64,000 bases of DNA. It comes from CAVVDY01 sp963819645. GTDB lineage: Bacteria > Acidobacteriota > Terriglobia > Terriglobales > Acidobacteriaceae. Shown piece by piece: positions 56,042 to 64,000 of the stretch. The DNA lies in assembly GCA_963819645.1 (NCBI GenBank), contig CAWFWZ010000014.1, positions 372,001-436,000 of the forward strand, given 5' to 3'. Position 1 is the stretch's first letter, and each line of letters opens with the position of its first letter. The notes beneath the pieces were generated by a model. It was given only the letters and a program-made list of their open reading frames with translations. It did not search any database and had not been told where the DNA came from. Made by a program: the position numbers and the translations under genes.

Positions 56042-57301
56042 TTATCCCCCAGCCTCATAGCGCAAGGCTTCGATGGGATCAATGCGCGCCGCCTGCCGTG
56101 CTGGATACATCGCCGCCAATACAGCGACTGTGCCGAGCAATCCGATGGAGAGCGCAGCCGACTGCCAGGTCGGCTGAAGTCCGGCGAAATACTGCGGCAT
56201 CGGCATCAGGTTGAAGAGGGCGCAGAAGCCGAAGGAGATCGCCATGCCCACTCCGCCGCTGACCAGCACGACGATGATGGTCTCGACGAAGAACTGCATC
56301 ATGATGCTGCTCGACTGCGCGCCTACGGCTTTGCGCACGCCGATCTCTCGCGTGCGTTCGCGCACCGCGACCAGCATTACGTTCATCACACCGAGTCCGC
56401 CGAGGAACAGCGTGGTAAAGCCGACAGCGCCGAGGAACGCTTTCATGCCGTTCGTCATAGTTTCGAAGGCTTGCGCTTCTTCGATGGTGTCCCATACGTT
56501 CGCCGCTTCCGTATCGTGACGGTCGAAGTTGTAGACCTGCGCCAGCGCGCCGATGATCTCGTTCTTGCAGGCCGTGTGCTGCCCAACGGACTTCGGCGTC
56601 ACCAGCAGGCGATCGAGTCCGTGCGGCTTGGCCGGAGGCTTGTTGGGGAAATCGTTGTGAATCGCCGTGTACGGAATGAAGATTTTGTTGACATCGAAGC
56701 CGTCGTAGCTGGAGTCCTGGTCCTTGGCCTTCATCACGCCGATGACCTTGTAAGGAATGTCGTCGAGGTAGACGTTTTCGCCGATCGCGTTGCGTCCGGC
56801 AAAAAGCTGCTTGCGCACCTCGGTCCCGAGAAAGGCGACGCGACGTCCTTCGGCCAAGTCGTCCCAGTTGTAGAAACGCCCCTCCCCAACATCGATAGAG
56901 CGCACTTCGGCAAACGGAGGCCATGATCCGGCGACCATCTGCGCGCTGGCGTTGTAGTTGCTGTGGAGACGAACACTACTCTGACCAACCTCGGGCAGTA
57001 CCCACTGGCAGTCGGGCGACTGCTTCGCGAGCGTCTCGAGGTCGCTATCTTCGAACTCAATACGACGCCCGGCGCGTGCGCCTCCGGCCTGGAGACTGGT
57101 GCGCCCGGCAAAGACAATCATCACGTCCCTGCCAAAATTTTGCGCGACCTTGGCTTGCCCTTCGCGTAGCCCCTCGCCCGCCGCAACCATCAGCACGATG
57201 GAGATAACTCCCCACGCAATGCCGAACATGGTCAGCGCGGTACGCAGCTTGTGCGCCCATAGAGTGTGAAAAACGTCGCGAATGAGATCGCGCAAGACCA
57301 T
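56042..57301 (-). CDS. MacB/FtsX-type ABC transporter permease
   Basis: 419 residues from the ATG at 57301. VFHTLWAHKLRTALTMFGIAWGVISIVLMVAAGEG opens it; the core has FIPYTAIHNDFPNKPP; the FtsX domain has GLGVMNVMLVAVRERTREIGVRKAVGA and ends RIDPIEALRYEAGG. About one third identical in pattern to the gene downstream, from which it is separated by 3 bp. Likely heterodimeric permease pair. Confidence 0.9.
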   Translation of the reverse strand: MVLRDLIRDVFHTLWAHKLRTALTMFGIAWGVISIVLMVAAGEGLREGQAKVAQNFGRDVMIVFAGRTSLQAGGARAGRRIEFEDSDLETLAKQSPDCQWVLPEVGQSSVRLHSNYNASAQMVAGSWPPFAEVRSIDVGEGRFYNWDDLAEGRRVAFLGTEVRKQLFAGRNAIGENVYLDDIPYKVIGVMKAKDQDSSYDGFDVNKIFIPYTAIHNDFPNKPPAKPHGLDRLLVTPKSVGQHTACKNEIIGALAQVYNFDRHDTEAANVWDTIEEAQAFETMTNGMKAFLGAVGFTTLFLGGLGVMNVMLVAVRERTREIGVRKAVGAQSSSIMMQFFVETIIVVLVSGGVGMAISFGFCALFNLMPMPQYFAGLQPTWQSAALSIGLLGTVAVLAAMYPARQAARIDPIEALRYEAGG

Positions 57302-57409
57302 AAAGGACAAGGACGGAAATGCCGGCGCCACGTTCGCGCAGTCGGCTACAAGGGGGTATACGAGGAACAATGGCCTTTGGTTCGTGCGGGAGGGGCCAAA
57401 AACGCTGAA

Positions 57410-57502
57410 AACCGCGGACTTCCGCGGATGGTAGCGGATCAGGAACAAATTCCATGTGACGTCTCTGATCCGCGTTCATCCGTGCAAATCCGCGGTTCGC
57501 AG
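57410..57502. repeat. CCGCGG-containing inverted repeat
   Basis: aaccgcggacttccgcggatgg (57410-57431) and gatccgcgttcatccgtgcaaatccgcggttc (57467-57498) share inverted pieces (aaccgcgga / tccgcggtt). The second part resembles the 'atccgcgttcatccgtg' repeat seen in many environmental genomes. Confidence 0.45.
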
Positions 57503-57529
57503 GTTTTTGTCGTTATCAGTCGCGAGGCA

Positions 57530-58324
57530 CTATTCCTTACGCATCGGCTGGAAAAGCGAAAACACCGCGCCCTGCGGATCAGCCGCGATCGAGAAGCGTC
57601 CGACGTTTTCCATGGTCACCGGGCCGAAATAAATTTTGGCGCCCAGCGACTTGGCTTTATTGCTGGAAGCGTCGCAATCCGAGGCATGGAAGTAAACCAG
57701 CCAGTGTGGCGGCGCTCCTGGCTGCTGGTGGGCGAGCGATTGTACTCCGCCGATGTAGTGTTCGCCGTTCTTGATGTGGAGGTAGCCGCCATCCGGATCA
57801 TTTTCGCCCTTCTCCATTTGCCATCCGAACAGGCTCGAATAAAACTGGGCGGCCTTGGCCGGATCGGGGCTGCTGAGATCGGCCCAGGAGAACGCGCCAT
57901 CTACGCCGACGACCTCCATGCCTTTTTGCTGCTTGGCTTGCCAGATGGCGAATACCGCACCGGTTGGGTCCTGGAGGATGGCCATTCGGCCGAGCTCCAT
58001 CACATCGATAGGTGGGGCTATCATCGTGGCGCCAAGGCCTTTGGCCTTGTCGGCGATTGCCGCCGCGTCGTCGACCGCCACATACACCAGCCAGTTCGGT
58101 GGAACGTTGGCCGCTACCTGATCAGGCATCAGGGCGTAACCTCCGCCGATCTGTTTCCCCTGCAGGCGGAAGATTGTGTAGAAAAAGCCCGGGGCCATGG
58201 GATTGTCCTCAGCCGTCCATCCGAACAGTGAGGTGTAGAAGGTCTTAGCTGCGGATTGGTCGCTGGTCATCAGTTCAATCCAGCAAAACATTCCGGGAGC
58301 GTGAGAAGCAGCGTGTTCTGACAT
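57530..58324 (-). CDS. two-domain VOC (glyoxalase/bleomycin resistance) protein
   Basis: 264 residues, intact. Two VOC modules: residues 10-125 (CWIELMTSDQSAAKTFYTSLFGW ... GRMAILQDPTGAVFAIWQ) and 140-260 (SWADLSSPDPAKAAQFYSSLFGW ... GRFSIAADPQGAVFSLFQP). Such proteins bind metal through His/Glu and catalyse varied reactions; the substrate is unknown. ATG at 58324. Confidence 0.9.
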   Translation of the reverse strand: MSEHAASHAPGMFCWIELMTSDQSAAKTFYTSLFGWTAEDNPMAPGFFYTIFRLQGKQIGGGYALMPDQVAANVPPNWLVYVAVDDAAAIADKAKGLGATMIAPPIDVMELGRMAILQDPTGAVFAIWQAKQQKGMEVVGVDGAFSWADLSSPDPAKAAQFYSSLFGWQMEKGENDPDGGYLHIKNGEHYIGGVQSLAHQQPGAPPHWLVYFHASDCDASSNKAKSLGAKIYFGPVTMENVGRFSIAADPQGAVFSLFQPMRKE

Positions 58325-58704
58325 GAGAATCCTCGCGACAAGAAGTAGGAAGACGGGCGTATTTTACACCGCGTTGATCGCAGGCATGTGACAAACCCGT
58401 TGATATTGACGAATCGATCACGCTGCCCACGTCACCACGCCCTATGACCGTAATCACAGACCGAATTCTCAAAAAGGGAAAGCATAGAGGGTCGCCGCTA
58501 GCTACTCACGGTACAAAGTTGGGTAGTGGGTAGGAATTGATCGACCCGCAAACGCGACCACGACCGAAAGTCGTTGCAATATTTCAAAACCTCGCAAATT
58601 GGTGTTGCGAATTGCGACAGGCGGTGCTAAGTTTTTGCGCATCGCCCGGCACAGGAAACAATCGCCAATGAGGACACAATCTTTTACAAGGAGACCAAAC
58701 GTTC
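58325..58704. other. divergent intergenic region
   Basis: 380 bp. No gene, terminator or recognised RNA was found; it must hold the promoters of the VOC and cytochrome genes. Confidence 0.3.
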
Positions 58705-59001
58705 ATGAAGCGTAGCATCATCGTATTGACCGTAATCGCACTGCTTTCGATGTCGTGCGTTGCCTGGGCCGCCGAAGACGGCGCTGCCATCTACAAGTCC
58801 AAGTGTGCCATGTGCCATGGTCCGGATGGAGCCGGCAAAGTCGGTCCTGCCGTGAAGGGCACCGCGTTGAGCGATGCTCAGATCACCGATCTTCTGACCA
58901 AGGGCGCCGCCGGCAAGAAGGCCCCCCACGGAAAGGCCGTTGCCGGTCTGACCGACGATCAGGCGAAAGCCGTTGCCACCTATGTGAAGAGCCTTAAGTA
59001 G
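58705..59001 (+). CDS. small monoheme cytochrome c
   Basis: 98 residues. Signal peptide to about AWAAED, then heme site CAMCH at residues 35-39. The C-terminal helix TDDQAKAVATYVKSLK is typical of class I cytochromes. Where an MPxF-type axial Met is expected, the sequence reads KKAPHGKAVAGL, with no Met after the heme site; a His stands close by. aaggag upstream. A periplasmic electron carrier; partner unknown. Confidence 0.88.
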   Translation: MKRSIIVLTVIALLSMSCVAWAAEDGAAIYKSKCAMCHGPDGAGKVGPAVKGTALSDAQITDLLTKGAAGKKAPHGKAVAGLTDDQAKAVATYVKSLK

Positions 59002-59023
59002 GGTTCGAACTTGTTGAGGGGCG

Positions 59024-59051
59024 AAAGCCGGCTACTGGCCGGCTTTTTTTT
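59024..59051 (+). terminator. Rho-independent terminator of the cytochrome gene
   Basis: A 9-bp stem aaagccggc/gccggcttt with a 5-nt loop and eight T. Confidence 0.95.
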
Positions 59052-59383
59052 CGCCGGGTTTGCGAGCGGCTCCATCGCGAATTTCAAGCCCCGTGCTGAG
59101 TAAGTGCTTGCTGCGCGAAAATCTGTAGCGACGTTCCTTTATCGAAACAATCTACGACAATCTGTGCCGCATTTAGCTTGACTCCTACCCCACGAGCAGC
59201 TTAATCTCCCATTCGGCTAAGATCCTCCCAAAATATTGTTGTTAACAGAAGCAAGTATCCACTTGCGTCGGCTGGATGGTTCGCCGAGGTTTTTCCGCGC
59301 GTCTGAAACCACCGCAATCCTGGCGAGTGGGAGCAGCGCACGGACTGCTCGACCATAAGCCGCCGCCAATAGGAGCGCTTTGC
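59052..59383. other. leader region of the UpxY-like gene
   Basis: 332 bp with no gene. UpxY-type factors are often expressed from leaders with an antitermination site; no such site could be recognised here. Confidence 0.3.
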
Positions 59384-59941
59384 ATGTTTGGAAACGTCGC
59401 GCAGAACGAGGGGGAGCGCACAGCGGTTCGGTGCTATGGAGAGCCCGACGCGGCTCGATGGCTCGCGTATTACACCGCTCCCCGCCACGAGAAGGCAGTA
59501 GCCAAACAGTTTCAATGCCGGTCGGTCGATTGTTTCCTGCCTCTGGTTCGCCTAGCCCGACGTTGGAAGAACGGAGTGCGCGCCAAAGTGGAAGAGCCGC
59601 TTTTTCCCGGTTATGTATTTGCCCGCCTCGAACCAAAGCTCTACTTCAAAGTGCTTAGCGTTCCCGGGGTGGTGTCGGTCGTGGGCCCGGGCCGCCATCC
59701 CGCAATACTCGATGATGAGGAAATCGATTCGCTGCGTGCAGGCTTAGCCGAGCGCAACAGCAGGCCACATCCTTTCCTGGTTGTAGGCCAGAAGGCACGC
59801 ATCACCGGCGGCGCATTCGCTGGAAAAACCGGCGTCCTGATCAAGGAACTGACGAGCTTGCGCGTCGTTCTTACGGTTGACGCGATCATGAAAAGCTTCT
59901 CGGTTGAGGTGGATGCCGATGAGCTTGAGACCCTCAGCTAA
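59384..59941 (+). CDS. NusG-like transcription antiterminator, UpxY type
   Basis: 185 residues from the ATG at 59384 (aggag eight bases before). NGN domain with WLAYYTAPRHEKAVAKQFQ, DCFLPLVRLARRWKNG and EEPLFPGYVFARLEP; C-terminal KOW with VVGQKARITGGAFAGKTGVLI. Specialised NusG paralogues of this sort permit transcription of long polysaccharide operons. None follows here, so its target lies elsewhere. Its stop overlaps that of the convergent gene. Confidence 0.9.
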   Translation: MFGNVAQNEGERTAVRCYGEPDAARWLAYYTAPRHEKAVAKQFQCRSVDCFLPLVRLARRWKNGVRAKVEEPLFPGYVFARLEPKLYFKVLSVPGVVSVVGPGRHPAILDDEEIDSLRAGLAERNSRPHPFLVVGQKARITGGAFAGKTGVLIKELTSLRVVLTVDAIMKSFSVEVDADELETLS

Positions 59942-60633
59942 GGGCTCTGGGGAAGTGGGTAGGACGGCTGCTTCTCGTAATCCTGACCGTACTTATTCTT
60001 GTGATTGACCGCCAGGCTGGGGGCGGCCTGCACCGTGACTGGATCCAGACGCGCATTGGTCGCTGTAACCGTCACGCGATGCTGCAAGCCTTTCAACTGC
60101 TCGGGCTGCGCACTCTCATACCAGACAGAGAGTTCATAGTCTCCTGCCGGCACACCCTCGATGGAGTAGTCTCCCGCGGCATCGGTGGTCGCGTAGTAAG
60201 GCGTGGTCATCACCATGATGATGGCGCTCATCTCGGGATGGATGTTGCAGAAAATGTACGACGGTCCCGGCCGGTTGAAGTGTACCTCTTTAGACGAGCC
60301 GCTCTCGTAGAGGCCGAGATCAAAGCGCGTACCCTCATAGACCGAAAACACGTTGTGGAAGAACGGGTCTTGGTTAGGGAAGAGCACAGCGGAACCAACC
60401 GGCACCACCAGCAGATGCGGCGAGAAGTGTTTGTTCTTTTGGGTGAGGCGGAAGACTTTCTCGGGCGGCTTAGGCGCTTCCCCCTTGCTTGGCGTCAGCC
60501 ATACCACTGCGCCTGCGGCAGAGCGAACCGGTCTCCCATTCTGCTGGATGATGACTTTGCCTGACACGGCCTCGGGCTGCGCCCACGAGACGCAGCTCGC
60601 CAGAATCAACAGCAGCCCGAGCCGGCATTTCAT
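59938..60633 (-). CDS. secreted cupredoxin with C-terminal carboxypeptidase-regulatory-like domain
   Basis: 231 residues with a signal peptide. A cupredoxin core with type-1 copper ligands: His93 (PFFHNVF), Cys129, His132 and Met135 (FCNIHPEM). It is followed by a beta-sandwich DAAGDYSIEGVPAGDYELSVWYES, a carboxypeptidase-regulatory/Cna-B-like domain. Often annotated as methylamine utilisation protein. Its ATG overlaps the stop of the porin gene upstream, so the two are coupled. Periplasmic copper protein; role unknown. Confidence 0.85.
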   Translation of the reverse strand: MKCRLGLLLILASCVSWAQPEAVSGKVIIQQNGRPVRSAAGAVVWLTPSKGEAPKPPEKVFRLTQKNKHFSPHLLVVPVGSAVLFPNQDPFFHNVFSVYEGTRFDLGLYESGSSKEVHFNRPGPSYIFCNIHPEMSAIIMVMTTPYYATTDAAGDYSIEGVPAGDYELSVWYESAQPEQLKGLQHRVTVTATNARLDPVTVQAAPSLAVNHKNKYGQDYEKQPSYPLPQSP

Positions 60634-62088
60634 TAAAACGTCACTCCCACACCCAGGTTGACGTGCTCGGCAGTCTGCGTTTGTCCACCAAAGAGCACGG
60701 TGTTCAGGTGGCGGTACTCGACCGAGAGCAGCAGATTCGAGCGCGGATGATCGATCACGTTCACCATGGTTGTCCAGTTACGCAACACTGGTAAATAGGT
60801 TGGATCACCGTTTTGCAAAAGGTCTGCCGCAAATGGGCTCTCCTCGCCGAAAGCGCTATTGATTTCCCACTTCGACGCCGGCCTGAACTTCAGTTGCGAC
60901 CAGCCACCCACAGTGTTCACACCGATAACGCTAGCATACTGATTGCCTTCGGGGCCGGTAAACACCACGCTGGATCCGATGCCGCCCCACATCCCTCCTA
61001 ACCCGCGTCCACGATGAAGTTCTCCTGACAACGCCCAATGTTCGCCGAAGGGAAGGTTCCAATCGAGGGTTGCGGCCCAGGCATCGAGCACCCGGCTATA
61101 GCCATAATCCTGTCGGGCGAAATAGCCGCCCGCTCCGATGGTCGCGATCTGCTTTCCAATAGGAAAATCGAGGCTCGGTCGGGCAGCAATGCCGGGCGTG
61201 CGCGACAACTCGCCCGCCTCAGGCTGCCTCAGGTAGAAGCCGGCCGGCACTTCGCCGTCGAAAGGATCGAGCACTCCGAACTGCAAATGTGGCTTGACCG
61301 TGTCTGACACTTGCCAGGTGCGCTCGGCAACGATTTGCGGCGTCCAGGTCCAAAGGTCTCCTGAGTAGGCAAATTCGGGCGTGCCGATCGCAGCCAGAGT
61401 GGTGGGTGAAAGCGGCGAGATGAACGGCTTGTCCTGCATGAAGTTCAGCGACCACTTGCTCCAGTCAAACGCGATGTCGGCAGTCCGCAGACTGGCCAGC
61501 CCCTGAACATAGCCGTCCAGGGTGCGCGTGAAGCCTCCGTAGAAACCGAACTGCACTGAGGCACTGGTACGCGCTCCGCCGACCTCTGGTCCGAAACGCC
61601 TGCAAGGTAAACAGCGTCTGCCGGAAGGTCGCGCCTATGCTACCTCCGGGCTGTCCATCCGGAGTGGGAAGCGCGAGATTGGGAACACTGGTGGTGTTGA
61701 CCGTTCCGCGGTTGACGAAAGTATTGAACAGCGCGAGTCCTGACAGTCGCACGCGATATTTGGAGCCACTCTCGACTTTGGTCTGGTAAAGCGTCGCCAC
61801 CCGCGAGTCGGTGACCGACTGGTCTTCTCGCAAGTCGGCGATCGCGTGTGTCACGTCCGCATCAGCCGCAGGCACGGCCGACTGCGCAGCTTCCAGCTCC
61901 GTTCGCAGATTATGAATTTCATCGCGGCAGGACTGCACTTCAGAGCGCATGGCCTGCAGCGAAGAGGTCAGTTGCTTTATCTCGTCCTGCAACTGCTGCA
62001 TGTCGGCGGATGGCGGCGCTGCCTGTTGCGCGCTTAGCGACGCGGTCCAGAAGAGAAGGCCCAGAAGAACGATACCGGGTCGAGTCAT
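60633..62088 (-). CDS. outer-membrane beta-barrel porin-like protein, one frame break
   Basis: About 485 residues. Signal peptide (LLGLLFWTASLSA), a coiled-coil segment rich in Gln/Glu (QQLQDEIKQLTSSLQAM, residues 30-75), then a beta-barrel ending in Phe (NLGVGVTF), the usual outer-membrane sorting end. One extra base near 61590 breaks the frame at FTLQAF. Resembles OprP/Porin_4-like coiled-coil porins. Coupled to the cupredoxin gene. Confidence 0.82.
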
Positions 62089-62118
62089 GGTTTCCTCACG
62101 ACGGGATGGAGTGGCAGA

Positions 62119-63397
62119 ATGTTACCTCACATCGATAAACTCGTGGCAAACATGGCGCCGCCGCAAAAAATAATCTTCCATGTCGATATGGACGCTTTCT
62201 TCGTCTCGGTGGAAGAGCTCTACGACCCGTCGTTGAAGAATAAGGCAGTTGTCGTTGGGGGAGCGGCCAACGAGCGCGGCGTAGTAGCGGCCGCATCGTA
62301 CGAGGCACGAAAGTTCGGGGTGCATTCCGCGATGCCCTTGCGCACCGCGGCAAAACTTTGTCCCCATGCCGTTTTCGTGCCGGGGCATCCTGGTCGATAT
62401 CGCGAGTGTTCCGAAAAAGTCTACGGTGTCCTAAACCGCTTTTCGCCCAAGCTGCAGATGGTCTCCATCGATGAGGCGTATGTCGACATGTCGGGCACGG
62501 AGCGCCTGTACGGTTCACCTATGCGGGCGGCGCACCTGCTGCATTCGGCCATTAAGAGCGACACACAGTTGAACTGCTCCATCGGAATTGGCACCTCGCG
62601 ACTCATCGCAAAAGTCTGCTCGGACCAGGCGAAGCCCAATGGAGTGCTCTGGATACAGCCTGGCTGTGAAGCCAGCTTTCTCGCGCCGCTCGACGTTCGC
62701 AAGATTCCCGGTGTCGGCAAGGTGATGGAGAAACGACTGGAAGAGCAGGGAATTCGTAAGGTTGGTGATTTAGCAGTGCGTGATGAAAGCTGGCTCAAGC
62801 ACAACTTTGGCGCGATTGGATTGGCCTTGGCGGGCAAGTCTCGCGGCGTGGATGCCGGCGGCTGGTTCGACGCCGATATTGGCGAAGATGAGGGCCCGAA
62901 GTCGATCAGCCATGAGCACACGTTTTCGCACGACACCGCTGACGCGCAGGTGTTGGAGTCGATGCTGGCACGCTTGTCGGAGATGGTGTGCCGGCGTTTG
63001 CGCGAGCAGCAGATGCCCGCTCGTACCCTGCAACTGAAGCTGCGCACCACCGACTTCCACACCATTACCCGCGCGCGAACCGTTCCGCAGCCGACTACGG
63101 TGGACTCGGAAGTCTTCGCAGTGATGCGCGAGCTGTTTCCGCGAAAATTGGAAGGGTGAAGCCGTGCGATTGTTGGGAGTTCATGCCTCGCACTTCGACG
63201 AAGAGAACGAACAGTTGAGCTTGTCGGGCGCGGGCGCGCACGACAGATGGAACCAGGCGCTGTCAGCGGCCGATCGTATGCGCGAGAGGTTTGGCGAAAA
63301 CGCGGTCTCGCTTGCTGCCGGCATGAAAGCACGCTTCCGCGAGAAGACGCACGACAATCCCGCGAGCATGCCGGGGAAGAAGCGGAAGGGGGAGTAG
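62119..63397 (+). CDS. dinB: DNA polymerase IV, one frame break near the end
   Basis: Y-family polymerase for translesion synthesis. Catalytic motifs HVDMDAFFVSVE and SIDEAYVDMSG; CSIGIGTSRLIAKV in the palm; helix-hairpin-helix IPGVGKVMEKRL; little finger with LQLKLRTTDFHTITR. The frame breaks near 63150 (one extra base) and the true tail, AVRLLGVHASHFDEENEQLSL...GKKRKGE, ends at 63397. ATG at 62119 or 62152. Confidence 0.95.
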
Positions 63398-63445
63398 CGG
63401 AAGCTGCTTTTTTGGGCTTTGTTGGAACGTGCTCCTCTCTTGATC

Positions 63446-63599
63446 TGTCATTCTGAGCGCAGCGAAGAACCTGCTTTCGTGTCTATCCGAATGATCTGTT
63501 GAGGAGAGCTCAGTTTCTACGCTCCGCGACTATAACTTCCGATTGGCAACGTGCGGCACCGCGAGCAAAAACAGGTTCTTCGCTACGCTCAGAATGACA
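63446..63599. repeat. 28-bp inverted repeat, arms 98 bp apart
   Basis: Left arm 63446-63473 (tgtcattctgagcgcagcga...cctg) and right arm 63572-63599 are inverted copies that agree at 27 of 28 positions. The arms resemble the dispersed repeat at 1814-1859. Confidence 0.85.
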
Positions 63600-63630
63600 G
63601 TTCAATAAGGATGGCGGTGTGACCGGCAGA

Positions 63631-63709
63631 GCGGGACTTCAGGCCCGCGTTCGGCTGCTGTTCCAACCCCCAACGGGGTGGTGACGCTAACGCGGCGCTG
63701 AAGCGCCGC
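63631..63709. repeat. paired CTTCAGG/CTGAAG hairpins
   Basis: gcggg-acttcagg-cccgc (63631-63648) and gcggcgc-tgaa-gcgccgc (63692-63709) are hairpins with related, inverted loops. They resemble the repeat at 53545. Confidence 0.6.
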
Positions 63710-63741
63710 TCTACCCGTACACGCCTAGTCCGAAAACCGTT

Positions 63742-64000
63742 TTAGTACAGTGCCGCCTCTCCCGGCGGACGCGTCTTCCAGCGGCGATGCACCCACAGCC
63801 ACTGGTCGGGATACTTGCGGATGTAGCCTTCCAGTACGCGATTGAACAGCGCCGTGTTTGCCATTGCGTCGGCGTCGTGATCGCCGGTGTTGACCAGTTC
63901 CACCGCTGGGTCGAACTGCACGCGATACTTGCGCAACTCCGGATCCCAGATGGTGAATGCCGGAACCACCGCCGCTCCGGTATGCAACGCAACGCGCGCG
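63742..64000 (-). CDS. LpxL/HtrB-type lipid A acyltransferase, C-terminal part only
   Basis: The frame enters from beyond the right edge and stops at 63742. Visible residues include ARVALHTGAAVVPAFTIWD and the closing IRKYPDQWLWVHRRWKTRPPGE, a conserved end of the lysophospholipid/Kdo2-lipid A acyltransferase family. These inner-membrane enzymes add a second acyl chain to lipid A. The active-site HxxxxD lies outside the window. Confidence 0.85.
   Translation of the reverse strand, partial: ARVALHTGAAVVPAFTIWDPELRKYRVQFDPAVELVNTGDHDADAMANTALFNRVLEGYIRKYPDQWLWVHRRWKTRPPGEAALY

Noticed and set aside
59001..59012. gggttcgaac resembling a tRNA T-loop
   Set aside because: No cloverleaf can be formed around it, and it lies between a stop codon and a terminator.

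Overview
The window looks like a piece of an Acidobacteriota chromosome (Terriglobia / Koribacter-like). The main reasons are lineage-typical families: two VWFA-related acidobacterial secreted proteins in tandem, a PadR regulator overlapping an ADOP-type (acidobacterial duplicated orphan permease) MacB-like permease, a winged-helix/TPR membrane regulator, FG-GAP and YVTN-like propeller proteins, and many short palindromic intergenic repeats. The assignment is inferred from gene content, not from a marker-gene tree.

Layout. 1-8 kb: a partial kinase-like protein missing the catalytic Asp, an alpha/beta hydrolase, a DinG/XPD-type Fe-S helicase, the ribosome-assembly GTPase Der, a YihY/BrkB membrane protein, a secreted hypothetical and a cold-shock protein with a clear terminator. 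8-20 kb: a large secreted beta-propeller/IPT protein, the two VWFA proteins, PadR-ADOP and 4-alpha-glucanotransferase. 20-25 kb: electron-transfer flavoprotein etfB, two small membrane proteins, etfA and ETF-quinone oxidoreductase, a complete route for passing acyl-CoA dehydrogenase electrons to quinone. 25-30 kb: BlaI-type repressor, FG-GAP protein and CadC-like regulator. 30-42 kb: a full Tad (Flp type IVb pilus) locus in two divergent arms: TadE, TadE, a TadG-like VWA protein and a polytopic membrane protein on the minus strand, and flp, prepilin peptidase, cpaB, cpaC, cpaE, cpaF, tadB, tadC and a 30-residue membrane microprotein on the plus strand. 42-48 kb: a respiratory formate dehydrogenase operon, fdhE-fdoG-fdoH-fdoI, in which fdoG carries an in-frame UGA selenocysteine codon followed by a recognisable bacterial SECIS hairpin. 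48-64 kb: murJ, a zinc-ribbon membrane protein, SAM hydroxide adenosyltransferase, a DUF4239 protein, a YVTN protein, two FtsX/MacB permeases, a VOC protein, a small cytochrome c, a UpxY/NusG-like antiterminator, a cupredoxin-porin pair, DNA polymerase IV and the C-terminus of a lipid A-type acyltransferase.

Sequence quality matters for every reader. At least 40 reading-frame breaks interrupt otherwise well-conserved genes. Most are of one sign (one extra base in the sequence), which points to systematic insertion errors rather than pseudogenes. Broken genes are given here as single features spanning all their fragments.

The most unusual non-coding signals are arrays of 7-bp repeats at gene ends (two of them as inverted pairs about 120 bp apart), a three-copy hairpin family with a 12-bp stem and 7-nt loop, a near-perfect 28-bp inverted repeat near the right end, and a 7-bp-arm palindrome overlapping the -10 box of the padR promoter. 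No tRNA, rRNA, CRISPR array or transposase was seen.
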